The translations under genes and the position numbers were made by a program. Shown here one piece after another: positions 27,064 to 35,726 of a stretch of DNA of 64,000 nt. Where the stretch lies: positions 2,170,001 to 2,234,000 of the forward strand of contig NZ_BAABCP010000001.1 of the NCBI RefSeq assembly GCF_039539005.1. The letters are read 5' to 3'. This DNA comes from Microbacterium soli (GTDB lineage Bacteria > Actinomycetota > Actinomycetes > Actinomycetales > Microbacteriaceae). The notes beneath the pieces were generated by a model. That model saw only the letters and a list, made by a program, of their open reading frames with translations, ran no database searches and was not told the origin of the DNA. How positions within the stretch are numbered: the stretch's first letter is position 1; each line of letters starts with the position of its first letter.

Positions 27064-28383
27064 ATGGTCCAGTATCTGAAGTCCAGCAATGCCGACGGCG
27101 CAGGCACCGGCGTCAACGCCACGGTCACCGAGACCGTCACGCAGATCCTCGACGATGTGCGCGCGCGTGGCGACGCCGCCGTGCGCGAATACTCCGAGCG
27201 CTTCGACAAGTGGGCGCCGGATGACTTCCTCCTCGCCCCTCAACAGATCGACGACATCATCGCGACGGTCCCGCAGCAAGTCATTGACGACATCAAGGCC
27301 GTGCAAGCACGGGTGCGCGACTTCGCCGAGCGTCAGCTCGCCTCGCTCAGCGACTTTGAAGCCGAGGTCGAACCCGGTGTCTTCCTTGGCCAGAAGAACA
27401 TCCCGGTCTCATCCGTCGGCGCTTACGTGCCAGGAGGCCGCTACCCGCTCCTCGCCTCGGCGCACATGACCGTGCTCACCGCCAAGGTCGCAGGCGTGCC
27501 TCGCGTCACTGCCTGCACCCCGCCGATCCGCGGCGAGATCCCCGCGGCGACCGTCGCCGCGCTGCACCTCGCCGGCGCTGATGAGATCCGACTTCTTGGA
27601 GGCACCCAGGCGATCGCCGCGATGGCGCTCGGTACCGAGAGCATCGGCCGGGTCGATATGCTCGCCGGTCCGGGTAATGCCTTCGTCGCCGAGGCCAAGC
27701 GCCAGCTGTTCGGATCCGTCGGCATCGACCTGTTCGCCGGTCCGACCGAGGTACTGATCGTCGCCGACGAGCAGGCTGACCCGTTCATCGTGGCAGTCGA
27801 CCTGCTCAGCCAGGCCGAGCACGGTCCTGATTCCCCCGCGGTACTGATCACCGACTCGGTCGTTCTCGGACAGAAGGTGCTCGGCCACATCGACGAGATC
27901 CTCCCCGGAATGCCCACGAAGGACTTCGCCGAGGTCTCGTGGCGCGAGCACGGACAGGTCATTGTGGTTGACGACATCGACGAGGCCTACGCTCTCGCCG
28001 ACGAGTTCGCGTTCGAGCACGTGCAGATCCTCACTGCCGAGCCTCGTCGGGCCCTAGAGACCATGAGCAACTACGGTGCGCTTTTCCTCGGTGAAGGCAC
28101 CTGCGTGTCATACGGCGACAAGGTCATCGGTACCAACCACACCCTCCCCACTCGCAAGGCCGCGCACTACACCGGCGGACTCTGGGTCGGGAAGTTCATC
28201 AAGACGGTGACCTACCAGGAGGTCACTTCGACCTCGGCCAGCGCCGCGCTCGGCGAGTTGCTCGGCCGCGCTGCACGCGTCGAGATGTTTGAGGGCCACG
28301 CCCGTTCAGGCGACGTCCGGGTCGCCAAGTACGCGGGGCGGTCATTCGACTGGATGGGCGTGCGCGATGGCGAGGCTTCCTGA
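27064..28383 (+). CDS. HisD-family dehydrogenase, similar to sulfopropanediol dehydrogenase HpsN
   Basis: A 439-residue member of the histidinol dehydrogenase family, which oxidises an alcohol to a carboxylate in two NAD-dependent steps at a zinc site. The zinc ligand segment SQAEHG, the catalytic Glu-His pair (FAFEHVQIL) and GTNHTLPT are present. The ending EGHARSGDVRVAKY resembles HpsN, which turns 2,3-dihydroxypropane-1-sulfonate into sulfolactate, more than biosynthetic HisD. No his genes are nearby; it sits behind a LacI operator and before an SDR. The HpsN resemblance is from recall, so sulfonate as substrate is a hypothesis. Confidence 0.82.
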   Translation: MVQYLKSSNADGAGTGVNATVTETVTQILDDVRARGDAAVREYSERFDKWAPDDFLLAPQQIDDIIATVPQQVIDDIKAVQARVRDFAERQLASLSDFEAEVEPGVFLGQKNIPVSSVGAYVPGGRYPLLASAHMTVLTAKVAGVPRVTACTPPIRGEIPAATVAALHLAGADEIRLLGGTQAIAAMALGTESIGRVDMLAGPGNAFVAEAKRQLFGSVGIDLFAGPTEVLIVADEQADPFIVAVDLLSQAEHGPDSPAVLITDSVVLGQKVLGHIDEILPGMPTKDFAEVSWREHGQVIVVDDIDEAYALADEFAFEHVQILTAEPRRALETMSNYGALFLGEGTCVSYGDKVIGTNHTLPTRKAAHYTGGLWVGKFIKTVTYQEVTSTSASAALGELLGRAARVEMFEGHARSGDVRVAKYAGRSFDWMGVRDGEAS

Positions 28384-29140
28384 CGCGATCACCGGGCGCA
28401 CCGCGCTGGTGACCGGGGCCGGTAACGGTCTCGGCCGCTCGATCAGCATCGCGCTCGCAGAGGCTGGCTGCCGGGTGATCCTCGTCGGCCGCATACGCAA
28501 GAAGCTCGAGACCGTCGCCGCCGAGTGCCGCGGCGAGAGTCGCATCGCTACGTGCGATGTGGCATCGCCCGCTTCGGTCGACGCACTACGCGAGGAACTG
28601 GCGGACGAAGAGATCTCGATCCTCGTCAACAATGCCGGCGTCAGTGGTCCCGTGGCCGATCTCGTCGACGTCACGCCCGAGGACTGGGATGATGTCTTCG
28701 CCACCAACGTTCGGGGCACATACCTCATGTGCCGCGCATTGCTCCCCGCAATGATCGAACGCGGCACCGGAGACGTGATCAACCTCGCCTCGGTCAGCGG
28801 CAAGCGACCCCTTGCCCGTCGCACGCCGTACGCGGCCTCGAAGATGGCGGTGATCGGTCTCACGGCGACGCTCGCCTGGGAGGTCGGTCCGCTCGGTGTG
28901 TCGGTGAACTCGCTCTCGCCGGGCCCGGTCGACGGAGAGCGCATGACCCGGAACTTCACCCGTGATGCGATGGTGACCGGCACCACGTATGACCAAGCCA
29001 AGGATGCGTTCGTCTCGCGAGCGGCTTTGCACAGGATGGTGACCGAGCAAGAAGTCGGCCGCGCGGTGATCGGGATGCTCGGAATGCAGGGCCTCTGTGG
29101 AGCGGACATCGACCTCTCGGCGGGGATGATCGCTCGGTAG
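28367..29140 (+). CDS. Short-chain dehydrogenase/reductase
   Basis: A 257-residue SDR starting at an ATG inside the last codons of the HisD-like gene, so the two are translationally coupled. TGAGNGLGRS, NNAG, the serine in LASVSGK and YAASK mark the classical fold and active site. The VGRIRKKLE segment after beta-2 suggests NADP(H) preference. It is the last gene of the proposed regulon and probably acts on the same substrate as its upstream partner. Confidence 0.88.
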   Translation: MARLPDAITGRTALVTGAGNGLGRSISIALAEAGCRVILVGRIRKKLETVAAECRGESRIATCDVASPASVDALREELADEEISILVNNAGVSGPVADLVDVTPEDWDDVFATNVRGTYLMCRALLPAMIERGTGDVINLASVSGKRPLARRTPYAASKMAVIGLTATLAWEVGPLGVSVNSLSPGPVDGERMTRNFTRDAMVTGTTYDQAKDAFVSRAALHRMVTEQEVGRAVIGMLGMQGLCGADIDLSAGMIAR

Positions 29141-29413
29141 ATCGTCCAGGACAGATCGCCCGGTTCAAGACCTCGTCCGGCACAACGACGAGGGGAGGGA
29201 GTGGAGGTTCCATTCTCGGCGTTCCGAGCCTGGCGGATGACTCGTCCGGCAGAGGGGAGGGACTTCTGAGAACCCGGCACCTGCCAGCGGCGCAGGGACC
29301 GCCAGGCGACCTCGGGGAGCTCGCGCAGCGCCCAGTCCCTTCGACGTCGCCGCCCGCCAGGAGATGGCGGCGGAAGTCGTGGCTGGGGTCGAGTGCGACG
29401 ACCATGATCGCCG
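29141..29413. other. Non-coding stretch upstream of the broken molybdoenzyme gene
   Basis: Neither strand shows a convincing gene. The region is GC-rich with stops in the frame that leads into the downstream pseudogene, and is probably decayed sequence. Confidence 0.4.
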
Positions 29414-29790
29414 GGCCAGCACCTGGCAGAGTCCTTCCCGGTGCTCTCAGCGGGCCCGACACCGTCGGTTGACACGGACGTCTGGGAATCGTCCATCCAT
29501 GCAGGGGCCGGGAGCACGCGGAGATGGTCCTGGTCCGAGTTCCTCGAGCTTCCGTCAGAGGAGATCACGACAGACATCCACCGCGTCACCAGCTGGACTA
29601 AGCTCGGCACCAGCTGGCGCGGCGTGTCGCTGGACACGCTGTTCGCGGACGTGGAGACCGACTTCCGCTTTCTGATGGCCCACTCGTACGGCGGGTACAC
29701 GACGAATCTCCCCTTGAGGCTGTGCTGGGAGGCAAGGCGTGGATCTCCTATGAGTACGACGGACTGCAATGGACGCGGGTCGTCGAGAGT
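29414..29790 (+). pseudogene. Truncated SUOX-fold molybdopterin oxidoreductase
   Basis: One frame reads FPVLSAGPTPSVDTDVW, then the SUOX-fold core WSWSEFLELPSEEITTDIH...TSWTKLGTSWRGVSLDTLF and YGGYTTNLPL. The motif expected to hold the Mo-ligand cysteine (HCVTKW) reads HRVTSW, so that cysteine is now arginine. Loss of one base in a C run near 29714 shifts the continuation (LGGKAWISYEYDG) to another frame, and the C-terminal half is absent. It is a relic of a sulfite-oxidase-fold enzyme beside a sulfur-related cluster. Confidence 0.75.
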
Positions 29791-29861
29791 GAGGTTAGCG
29801 CATATGCGTATCCGGCCTTCCGGACGTGGCGTTCACGAGCTCGCGCTGCTGAGCGCTTCGG

Positions 29862-31232
29862 TCAGGACGCGTGCTCGTCTGCGACCCGGAGTGCGTGGTC
29901 GATGACATCCAGCCCGCGGATCAGATCGTCCTCGGAGATCACCAGCGGCGGCGCGACGTGCACGCGGTTGAAGTGCGTGAAGGGCCACAGCCCGCTCTTC
30001 CGGCACTCCGCCGCGACGGCGGCGACGGGGGCGGCATCCGGACCCGACGCGTTGAACGGCACCAGCGGTTCCCGGGTCTCCTGATCCCGCACCAGCTCGA
30101 TGGCCCAGAACAGTCCACGACCCCGCACGTCTCCCACCGACGGATGCCGCCGCGCGATCTCCTGCAGCCTCGGCTCGACGACGCGCGAACCGAGGTCGCG
30201 GACGCGGTCCAGGATGCCGTCGCGCTCGAACACCTCGAACGTCGCGACACCAGCCGCGCAGGCGAGCGGATGCCCGGAGTACGTCAGCCCGCCCGGGAAC
30301 GGCACGGTGTCGAAGTGCGCAGCGATGGGATCGGAGATCACGACACCGCCCAGCGGTACGTAGCCCGAGTTGACGCCCTTCGCGAAGGTGATCAGGTCGG
30401 GCACCGCGTTGAAGGCGTCGATCGCGAACCATTCGCCGATGCGGCCGAAGCCGACCATGACCTCGTCGGCGATGTAGACGATGCCGTAGCGGTCGCACAG
30501 CTCGCGCACGCCGGGCAGGTACCCGGGCGGCGGGACGAGAACCCCGTTGGTGCCGACGACCGTCTCGATGATCACCGCGGCGATCGTCGAGGCGCCTTCG
30601 AGCACGATGGTCTGCTCGAGGTGCTCGAGCGCCCTGGCCGTCTCCTCCTCGGGGGTGGTGGAGTGGAATGGCGAGCGGTACGGATACGGACCGAAGAAGT
30701 GCGCCACGGAGCCGTCGGAGGGCTCGTTGGCCCAGCGTCTTGGGTCGCCCGTCAGAGAGATCGCTGTCGAGGTGCTGCCGTGGTAGCTGCGGTACATCGC
30801 GAGCACCTTCCGGCGGCCGGTGCACGCGCGGGCCATCCTGACGGCGTTCTCGTTCGCGTCGGCGCCGCCGTTTGTGAAGAACACCTTCTCGAAGCCATCA
30901 GGGGCGACCTGGCTGATGCGGCGCGCGAGTTCGCCGCGCACATCATTGGCCAGCGACGGCTGGATCGTCGTGAGACGGCTTGCCTGACGCCGGATGGCCT
31001 CGACGAGGTCGGAATGCTGGTGCCCGAGGTTCAGGTTCACCAGCTGACTGGAGAAGTCGAGGTAGCTGTTGCCCGCATAGTCCCAGAACGTCGCTCCCTT
31101 CCCTCCGGCGACCGGCAGCGGGTCGATGAGCGCCTGCGCGCTCCAGGAGTGGAAGACGTGGCCCCGGTCGTCGGCGCGCACGGCGGCATCGGCGGACGGA
31201 TCCGCGGCTGCATGGGCGGGGGTAACGTTCAT
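29862..31232 (-). CDS. Class III (omega) aminotransferase
   Basis: A 456-residue PLP-dependent aminotransferase. FTNGGADANENAVRMAR, SYHGSTSTAISLTGD, YIADEVMVGFGR and the PLP lysine in ITFAKGVNSGY are clear. GGAGA precedes the ATG at 31232. It lies 16 bases downstream of a CoA-acylating semialdehyde dehydrogenase on the same strand; together they fit beta-alanine (or a related omega-amino acid) going to malonate semialdehyde and then acetyl-CoA. Taurine-type amines are an alternative, since taurine:pyruvate aminotransferases are in the same class, but no sulfoacetaldehyde acetyltransferase is nearby. Confidence 0.88.
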   Translation of the reverse strand: MNVTPAHAAADPSADAAVRADDRGHVFHSWSAQALIDPLPVAGGKGATFWDYAGNSYLDFSSQLVNLNLGHQHSDLVEAIRRQASRLTTIQPSLANDVRGELARRISQVAPDGFEKVFFTNGGADANENAVRMARACTGRRKVLAMYRSYHGSTSTAISLTGDPRRWANEPSDGSVAHFFGPYPYRSPFHSTTPEEETARALEHLEQTIVLEGASTIAAVIIETVVGTNGVLVPPPGYLPGVRELCDRYGIVYIADEVMVGFGRIGEWFAIDAFNAVPDLITFAKGVNSGYVPLGGVVISDPIAAHFDTVPFPGGLTYSGHPLACAAGVATFEVFERDGILDRVRDLGSRVVEPRLQEIARRHPSVGDVRGRGLFWAIELVRDQETREPLVPFNASGPDAAPVAAVAAECRKSGLWPFTHFNRVHVAPPLVISEDDLIRGLDVIDHALRVADEHAS

Positions 31233-31248
31233 GATCGTCTCCAGGGTC

Positions 31249-32799
31249 TCAGGCGTTCTGGGGGAAGCCGAGGTCGATGCCGCCGTGTGTGGCAGGGTCG
31301 AGCCACCGCGCGGTGACGGCCTTCTCACGGGTGAAGAAGTCGAAGCCGTGCGCGCCGTAGGCCTTCGCGCTCCCGAACAGCGAGCTCTTCCAGCCGCCGA
31401 AGGAGTGGTACGCCACCGGTACGGGGATCGGCACGTTGATGCCGATCATGCCGACCTGGACCTCGGATTGGAACCGGCGGGCGGCGCCGCCGTCATTGGT
31501 GAAGATCGCGGTGCCGTTGCCGAATCGTCCGGAGTTGATGAGGTCGACGCCCTCCTGGTACGAGCGCACCCGTACGATGGACAGCACGGGCCCGAAGATC
31601 TCGTCGGTGTAGGCCTGCGAGTCCGTCGGCACGCGATCGAGCAGGGTCGGTCCGAACCAGAAGCCGTCCTCGAGGCCGTCGACGCTCAGTCCGCGGCCGT
31701 CGACGACGACGTCGGCGCCGTCGGCTTCGGCGATGTCGACGTACCCTGACACCTTTTCGCGGTGTGCGGCGGAGATGAGCGGCCCCATGTCGGGCTCCCC
31801 GGCGTCCGTGCCCGCACCATCGCCGACGCGCAGACGCGCGATGCGATCCTGGATCTTCTCCGAGAGCGCATCGGCGATCGTATCGACCGCGAGCACCACG
31901 GAGACGGCCATGCAGCGTTCACCGGCCGCGCCGTAGCCGGCGTTGATGGCCTGGTCCGCCACGAGGTCGAGGTCGGCGTCCGGCAGCACCAGCATGTGGT
32001 TCTTCGCTCCGCCGAGCGCCTGCACGCGCTTTCCGGTGCGCGACGCCTCCTCGTAGATGTACTGCGCGATGGGCGTCGACCCGACGAACGACACCGACTG
32101 CACGGCAGCCGCCTGCAGCAGACCGTCGACGGCGGTCTTGTCGCCCTGCAGGACGGTGAACGCCCCGTCGGGCAGTCCGGCCTCCTGCCACAGTCGTGCC
32201 ATCCACAGCGCCGCCGACGGGTCCTTCTCGCTGGGCTTGAGGATGACGGAGTTCCCCACCGCGAGGGCGATCGGGAAGAACCACAGCGGAACCATCGCGG
32301 GGAAGTTGAACGGCGAGATGATCGCCGTCACGCCCAGCGGCTGCCTGATCGTGTACACGTCCACCCCGGTGGAGGCGTTCTCGCTGTAGCCGCCCTTGGT
32401 CAGGGTGGGGAACCCGCACGCGAGGTCGACCACCTCCAGCCCGCGGGCGATCTCTCCCGCGGCATCCGAGAGCACCTTGCCGTGTTCCGCCGTGATGATG
32501 GCCGCGAGCTCCTGTCGCCGGCTGCTCAGCAGCTCGCGGAAGGCGAACAGCACCTGCTGGCGCTTGGCGATCGAGTGGCCGCTCCACACCTCGAAACCGC
32601 GCTGCGCGGACGCCAGGGCAGCGGCGACGTCGTCCCCGTCGGCGAGGGCGACCTCCGCGGTCGCACGGCCCGTGGCGGGATTGAACACGGGGGCGGTGCG
32701 TCCGCCGGCCACGGCGCGTGGCGCGCCGTCGATCCAGTGGCCGACGAGGGGGAGTGCGCCGACGGCCTCGTCGGCGGACGCTGTCTGCGCGTTGGTCAT
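31249..32799 (-). CDS. mmsA: CoA-acylating (methyl)malonate-semialdehyde dehydrogenase
   Basis: A 516-residue aldehyde dehydrogenase. The catalytic cysteine is in AAGERCMAVS. The segment QALGGAKNHM, where ordinary aldehyde dehydrogenases have a catalytic glutamate, is typical of the CoA-dependent methylmalonate-semialdehyde type. FSPFNFPAMVP-like text (IISPFNFPAMVPLW) also fits. AAAGGAAC precedes the ATG. It is the first gene of an operon with the aminotransferase and is divergent from a PucR regulator, which probably controls it. Confidence 0.9.
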   Translation of the reverse strand: MTNAQTASADEAVGALPLVGHWIDGAPRAVAGGRTAPVFNPATGRATAEVALADGDDVAAALASAQRGFEVWSGHSIAKRQQVLFAFRELLSSRRQELAAIITAEHGKVLSDAAGEIARGLEVVDLACGFPTLTKGGYSENASTGVDVYTIRQPLGVTAIISPFNFPAMVPLWFFPIALAVGNSVILKPSEKDPSAALWMARLWQEAGLPDGAFTVLQGDKTAVDGLLQAAAVQSVSFVGSTPIAQYIYEEASRTGKRVQALGGAKNHMLVLPDADLDLVADQAINAGYGAAGERCMAVSVVLAVDTIADALSEKIQDRIARLRVGDGAGTDAGEPDMGPLISAAHREKVSGYVDIAEADGADVVVDGRGLSVDGLEDGFWFGPTLLDRVPTDSQAYTDEIFGPVLSIVRVRSYQEGVDLINSGRFGNGTAIFTNDGGAARRFQSEVQVGMIGINVPIPVPVAYHSFGGWKSSLFGSAKAYGAHGFDFFTREKAVTARWLDPATHGGIDLGFPQNA

Positions 32800-32934
32800 G
32801 AGGTTCCTTTCGGAGAACACGGCGCGATCGTCAAGGCGGACAGATCGACCGGATGGTGAAGGAGTGTGCCCTCCCCAGTGTTGCAGGGGGAGGTCGACGG
32901 CCGAAGAGTCTGATCGTCGTGAAGTCGCTTCAGT

Positions 32935-32953
32935 TCCGGACACAATGTCCGGA
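32935..32953. promoter_or_regulatory. 19-bp palindrome between mmsA and the PucR gene
   Basis: TCCGGACA-CAA-TGTCCGGA is a perfect inverted repeat in the divergent intergenic region, 38 bases before the regulator start and about 135 bases from mmsA. It is the obvious candidate site for the adjacent PucR regulator. TAGGAT at 32955-32960 could be the -10 box of the regulator gene. Confidence 0.65.
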
Positions 32954-32990
32954 TAGGATGGAGCATCCGCTGGGCGAGAGGGGAACCGAA

Positions 32991-34625
32991 ATGGTCGCGA
33001 CGGCGACGGAGGGTGGCGCAGGAGACCTGCGCAGGACCGCCGCTCACGGAGCACTGCCGACGGTACGGGAGATCCTGCGCCTGGACGTCGTCGTCGAAGG
33101 CGTGCCCGAGGTCCTCAGCGGGTCGGATGCCCTGGACGAGCCGGTCCGTTGGGTGCACGTCTCCGACAGTGCCGGCGTCGCCAGACTGCTCGACGGAGGA
33201 GAGCTGCTGCTGTCCACGGGGTCGGGATGGCCGCAGGATCCGGATGCGCTGCGTGCGTTCATCACGGAGCTCGTCGCCGTCGGCGTGGCGGGTCTCATCG
33301 TCGAGCTCGGCAGCCACTACCGCTGGGTCCCCGCCGTCATCATCGACGCTGCGCGCGCACACGGACTCGTGCTGGTGGTGCTGCATCACGAGGTGAAGTA
33401 CGTCACGATCACCGAGGCGGTCCACCGGCTCATCATCGACCGTCAGACCGCCGCGCTGCGCGCCCGCGACGAGGTGCGGGAGCGCTTCACGACGCTCATC
33501 CTGCGCGGCTCCCCGGCGGACTTCGTCGTCCGGCAGCTCGCCTCCACTCTCGGCGCGCCGGTCGTTCTCGAGAACCTCGCGCACGAGGTGGTCGCCGACG
33601 ACGTGCCCCCGGCGAGGGAGGAGGAGCTGCTCTCGGATTGGGAGCGCCTCTCCAGGGCCGCGCACCGCGGCGGACTGTCGTGCGAGCCGATGGTGAAGGA
33701 CTGGCTGGTCGTGCCCGTCGAGGCGCGCGGCTCGCGTTGGGGGCATCTGGTCGCCCTGCCGGGACCCGAGCATCCGGCCGGCCGGCTGGCGGTGCTGCAG
33801 CAGGGAGCGATCGCGCTCGCCCTCGGCAGACTCGCGGACGGGCAGGTCGACGAGTGGGAGAGACAGGCCCGCGGCCGCCTCCTGGACAGGCTGCTCGCGG
33901 GGCGCTACACCGGGGCAGCCGGTGCGGCGGCGCGACTGGACGCGGCGGGGTTCCCCATCCGGGGACGGCGTCTGTTCGGGCTCGTCATCTCCCGCGCCGA
34001 GGTCTCGACAGCGGCGGCTGATGCGGCGGCGCAGGCCATCCGCGGGAGAGTGATCGTCGGCGCCGCCCCTGCTCGAACCGGGGGCAGGTCCGCCGCCCTG
34101 CTGATGTCCCTGCCTCCCGAGGAGGATCTCCTCGACGAGACCGTGATCACCTTCGCTCGCGCGGCGGCGGGAGACGGCGCGGTGGTGTCGGTCGGGTTCC
34201 CCGCGACGGGACTCGATGAGGCGCTGCTCTCGCTGAGGGAGGCGATCGAGCTGTCCCGGGGTGGCTCGGTCGGTGGTCCTCGCACGATGTCGGTGCGGCG
34301 CACGGACGCGCGGCCGCTCGTGCGACTGGTGACGAGCCTGCGGGAGGACCACCGGTTGCTGGAGCACGGGGATCGGATGCTGGCACCGCTGGTCGAGCAC
34401 GATCTCCGGCGCGGGGGCGACCTGCTCGACGTGCTGGAGGCCATGCTCGCCCATCCCACCAACCGCACCGCGGCGGCGGCGGCCTCGCACCTGTCCCGTT
34501 CGGTGTTCTATCAGCGCATCGCGCTCATCGAGCAGCTTCTGGGGCTGGATCTCGACGATGGTGAGACGCAGACCGCGCTGCACTTGGCCCTGCTGGTGCG
34601 CCGCGGCGGGGTGATGCCGCGCTGA
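32991..34625 (+). CDS. PucR-family transcriptional regulator
   Basis: A 544-residue activator-type regulator. The N-terminal PucR ligand domain spans about residues 22-145 (LPTVREILRLDVVVEGVPEV ... STGSGWP). A central GGDEF-like CdaR domain follows, and the C-terminal HTH_30 helix-turn-helix includes NRTAAAAASHLSRSVFYQRI. GAGAGGGGAA before the ATG at 32991 supports this start; an ATG at 32958 is in frame. It is divergent from the mmsA-aminotransferase operon. PucR relatives respond to purine or amine degradation intermediates. Confidence 0.88.
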   Translation: MVATATEGGAGDLRRTAAHGALPTVREILRLDVVVEGVPEVLSGSDALDEPVRWVHVSDSAGVARLLDGGELLLSTGSGWPQDPDALRAFITELVAVGVAGLIVELGSHYRWVPAVIIDAARAHGLVLVVLHHEVKYVTITEAVHRLIIDRQTAALRARDEVRERFTTLILRGSPADFVVRQLASTLGAPVVLENLAHEVVADDVPPAREEELLSDWERLSRAAHRGGLSCEPMVKDWLVVPVEARGSRWGHLVALPGPEHPAGRLAVLQQGAIALALGRLADGQVDEWERQARGRLLDRLLAGRYTGAAGAAARLDAAGFPIRGRRLFGLVISRAEVSTAAADAAAQAIRGRVIVGAAPARTGGRSAALLMSLPPEEDLLDETVITFARAAAGDGAVVSVGFPATGLDEALLSLREAIELSRGGSVGGPRTMSVRRTDARPLVRLVTSLREDHRLLEHGDRMLAPLVEHDLRRGGDLLDVLEAMLAHPTNRTAAAAASHLSRSVFYQRIALIEQLLGLDLDDGETQTALHLALLVRRGGVMPR

Positions 34626-34711
34626 TGCGCTCGTGCGCGGGGCGACACGACCGATTCCACCTCCACGGCACCCGCATTCGCCGGCACTGGCGCACTCCCG
34701 GACGGATGCCG

Positions 34712-35698
34712 TCAGGGGACGATCACGATCCTCCCGGTGACGTCACCGGATTCCATCGCGCGGTGCGCCGCGGCTGTCTCGTCGAGGTGGAACGTCGCAC
34801 CCACCCGAGCTCGCAGCCGGCCCGCGGCCAGCAGACTGTTGACGACGCGGGCGCTGTCGGCCAGGTCCGTCACGGAGGCGTTGCTGATGGCGAAGCCGAG
34901 CAGGCTGATGTCGCGCGTGTAGACGGCGCCGATGGGAAGAACCGGACGAGCGGTCATCCCGGCCATGAGGATGACCCGGCCGCCCTGCCGCATCCTCGGC
35001 AGAAGCGCGGAGAAGTCGTGCCGGCCGCTGTTGTCCCACCAGACGTCGATGCCGTCCGGCGCGGCCCGGGCGATCTGCTCGTCCACGTCGTCGGCCGCGT
35101 AGTCGATCACGACGCGCGCACCCAGCGACAGGCACCAGTCCGCGTCCCGCGCGGATGCGGATGCGATGACCGTCGCGCCCCGGTGCGCGGCGAGCTGGAT
35201 CACCGCGCTGCCGACACCGCCGCCGCCCCCGGCGACGAACAGCACTTCTCCCGGCTGGAGGCGGGCATGACGCGACAGCCCGAGATGGGCGGTGGAGGCC
35301 GTGTGCAGGAGCGGTGCGGCATCGAGTGCGGAGACGCCGTCCGGGAGACGGTAGAGCCGGTCGATCCCCACGACGACGAGTTCGCTCAGCGCGCCCTGGC
35401 GCCCGCCGTGCCCCAGACTGCTGGTCCACACCCGTGTGCCGGGGGCGAGCCCGGGCACGCCGAAGCCGACGGCGTCGACGATCCCGACCAGGTCCCTGCC
35501 GAGGACGAACGGGAACGGCGTCGGGGTGTCGTAGGCGCCGGATCGGACGAACAGGTCGACGTGGTCGACGGCGCTCGCCTCCATGCGCACGAGCACGTCC
35601 GTCGGGCCGAGATCGGGCACGGGGACGGGCCCGATCTGGATCCGGTCCACCCCACCGCGCTCGCGGATGAAGGCCGCCTTCGTCGTTCGCCGCTGCAT
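34712..35698 (-). CDS. NADPH:quinone reductase-like medium-chain oxidoreductase
   Basis: A 328-residue MDR-superfamily protein: GroES-like domain at residues 1-120 (ASAVDHVDLFVRSGAY, VLGRDLVGIVDAVG) and Rossmann domain with GGGGGVGSAVIQLA. It lacks the zinc-ligand cysteines of alcohol dehydrogenases, so it is quinone-reductase- or crotonyl-reductase-like. It is convergent with the PucR gene and shares the strand with pgi, 29 bases further. The substrate cannot be named. Confidence 0.85.
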   Translation of the reverse strand: MQRRTTKAAFIRERGGVDRIQIGPVPVPDLGPTDVLVRMEASAVDHVDLFVRSGAYDTPTPFPFVLGRDLVGIVDAVGFGVPGLAPGTRVWTSSLGHGGRQGALSELVVVGIDRLYRLPDGVSALDAAPLLHTASTAHLGLSRHARLQPGEVLFVAGGGGGVGSAVIQLAAHRGATVIASASARDADWCLSLGARVVIDYAADDVDEQIARAAPDGIDVWWDNSGRHDFSALLPRMRQGGRVILMAGMTARPVLPIGAVYTRDISLLGFAISNASVTDLADSARVVNSLLAAGRLRARVGATFHLDETAAAHRAMESGDVTGRIVIVP

Positions 35699-35726
35699 GA
35701 TGTCTCCGGGGCGCCGCAGCCGCCGC

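Noticed and set aside
29798..29812. GCGCATATGCGTA near the aminotransferase end as a third LacI operator
   Set aside because: Only a short palindrome (GCATATGC) without the TACGTA centre or a -35 box; not the same motif as the two operators.
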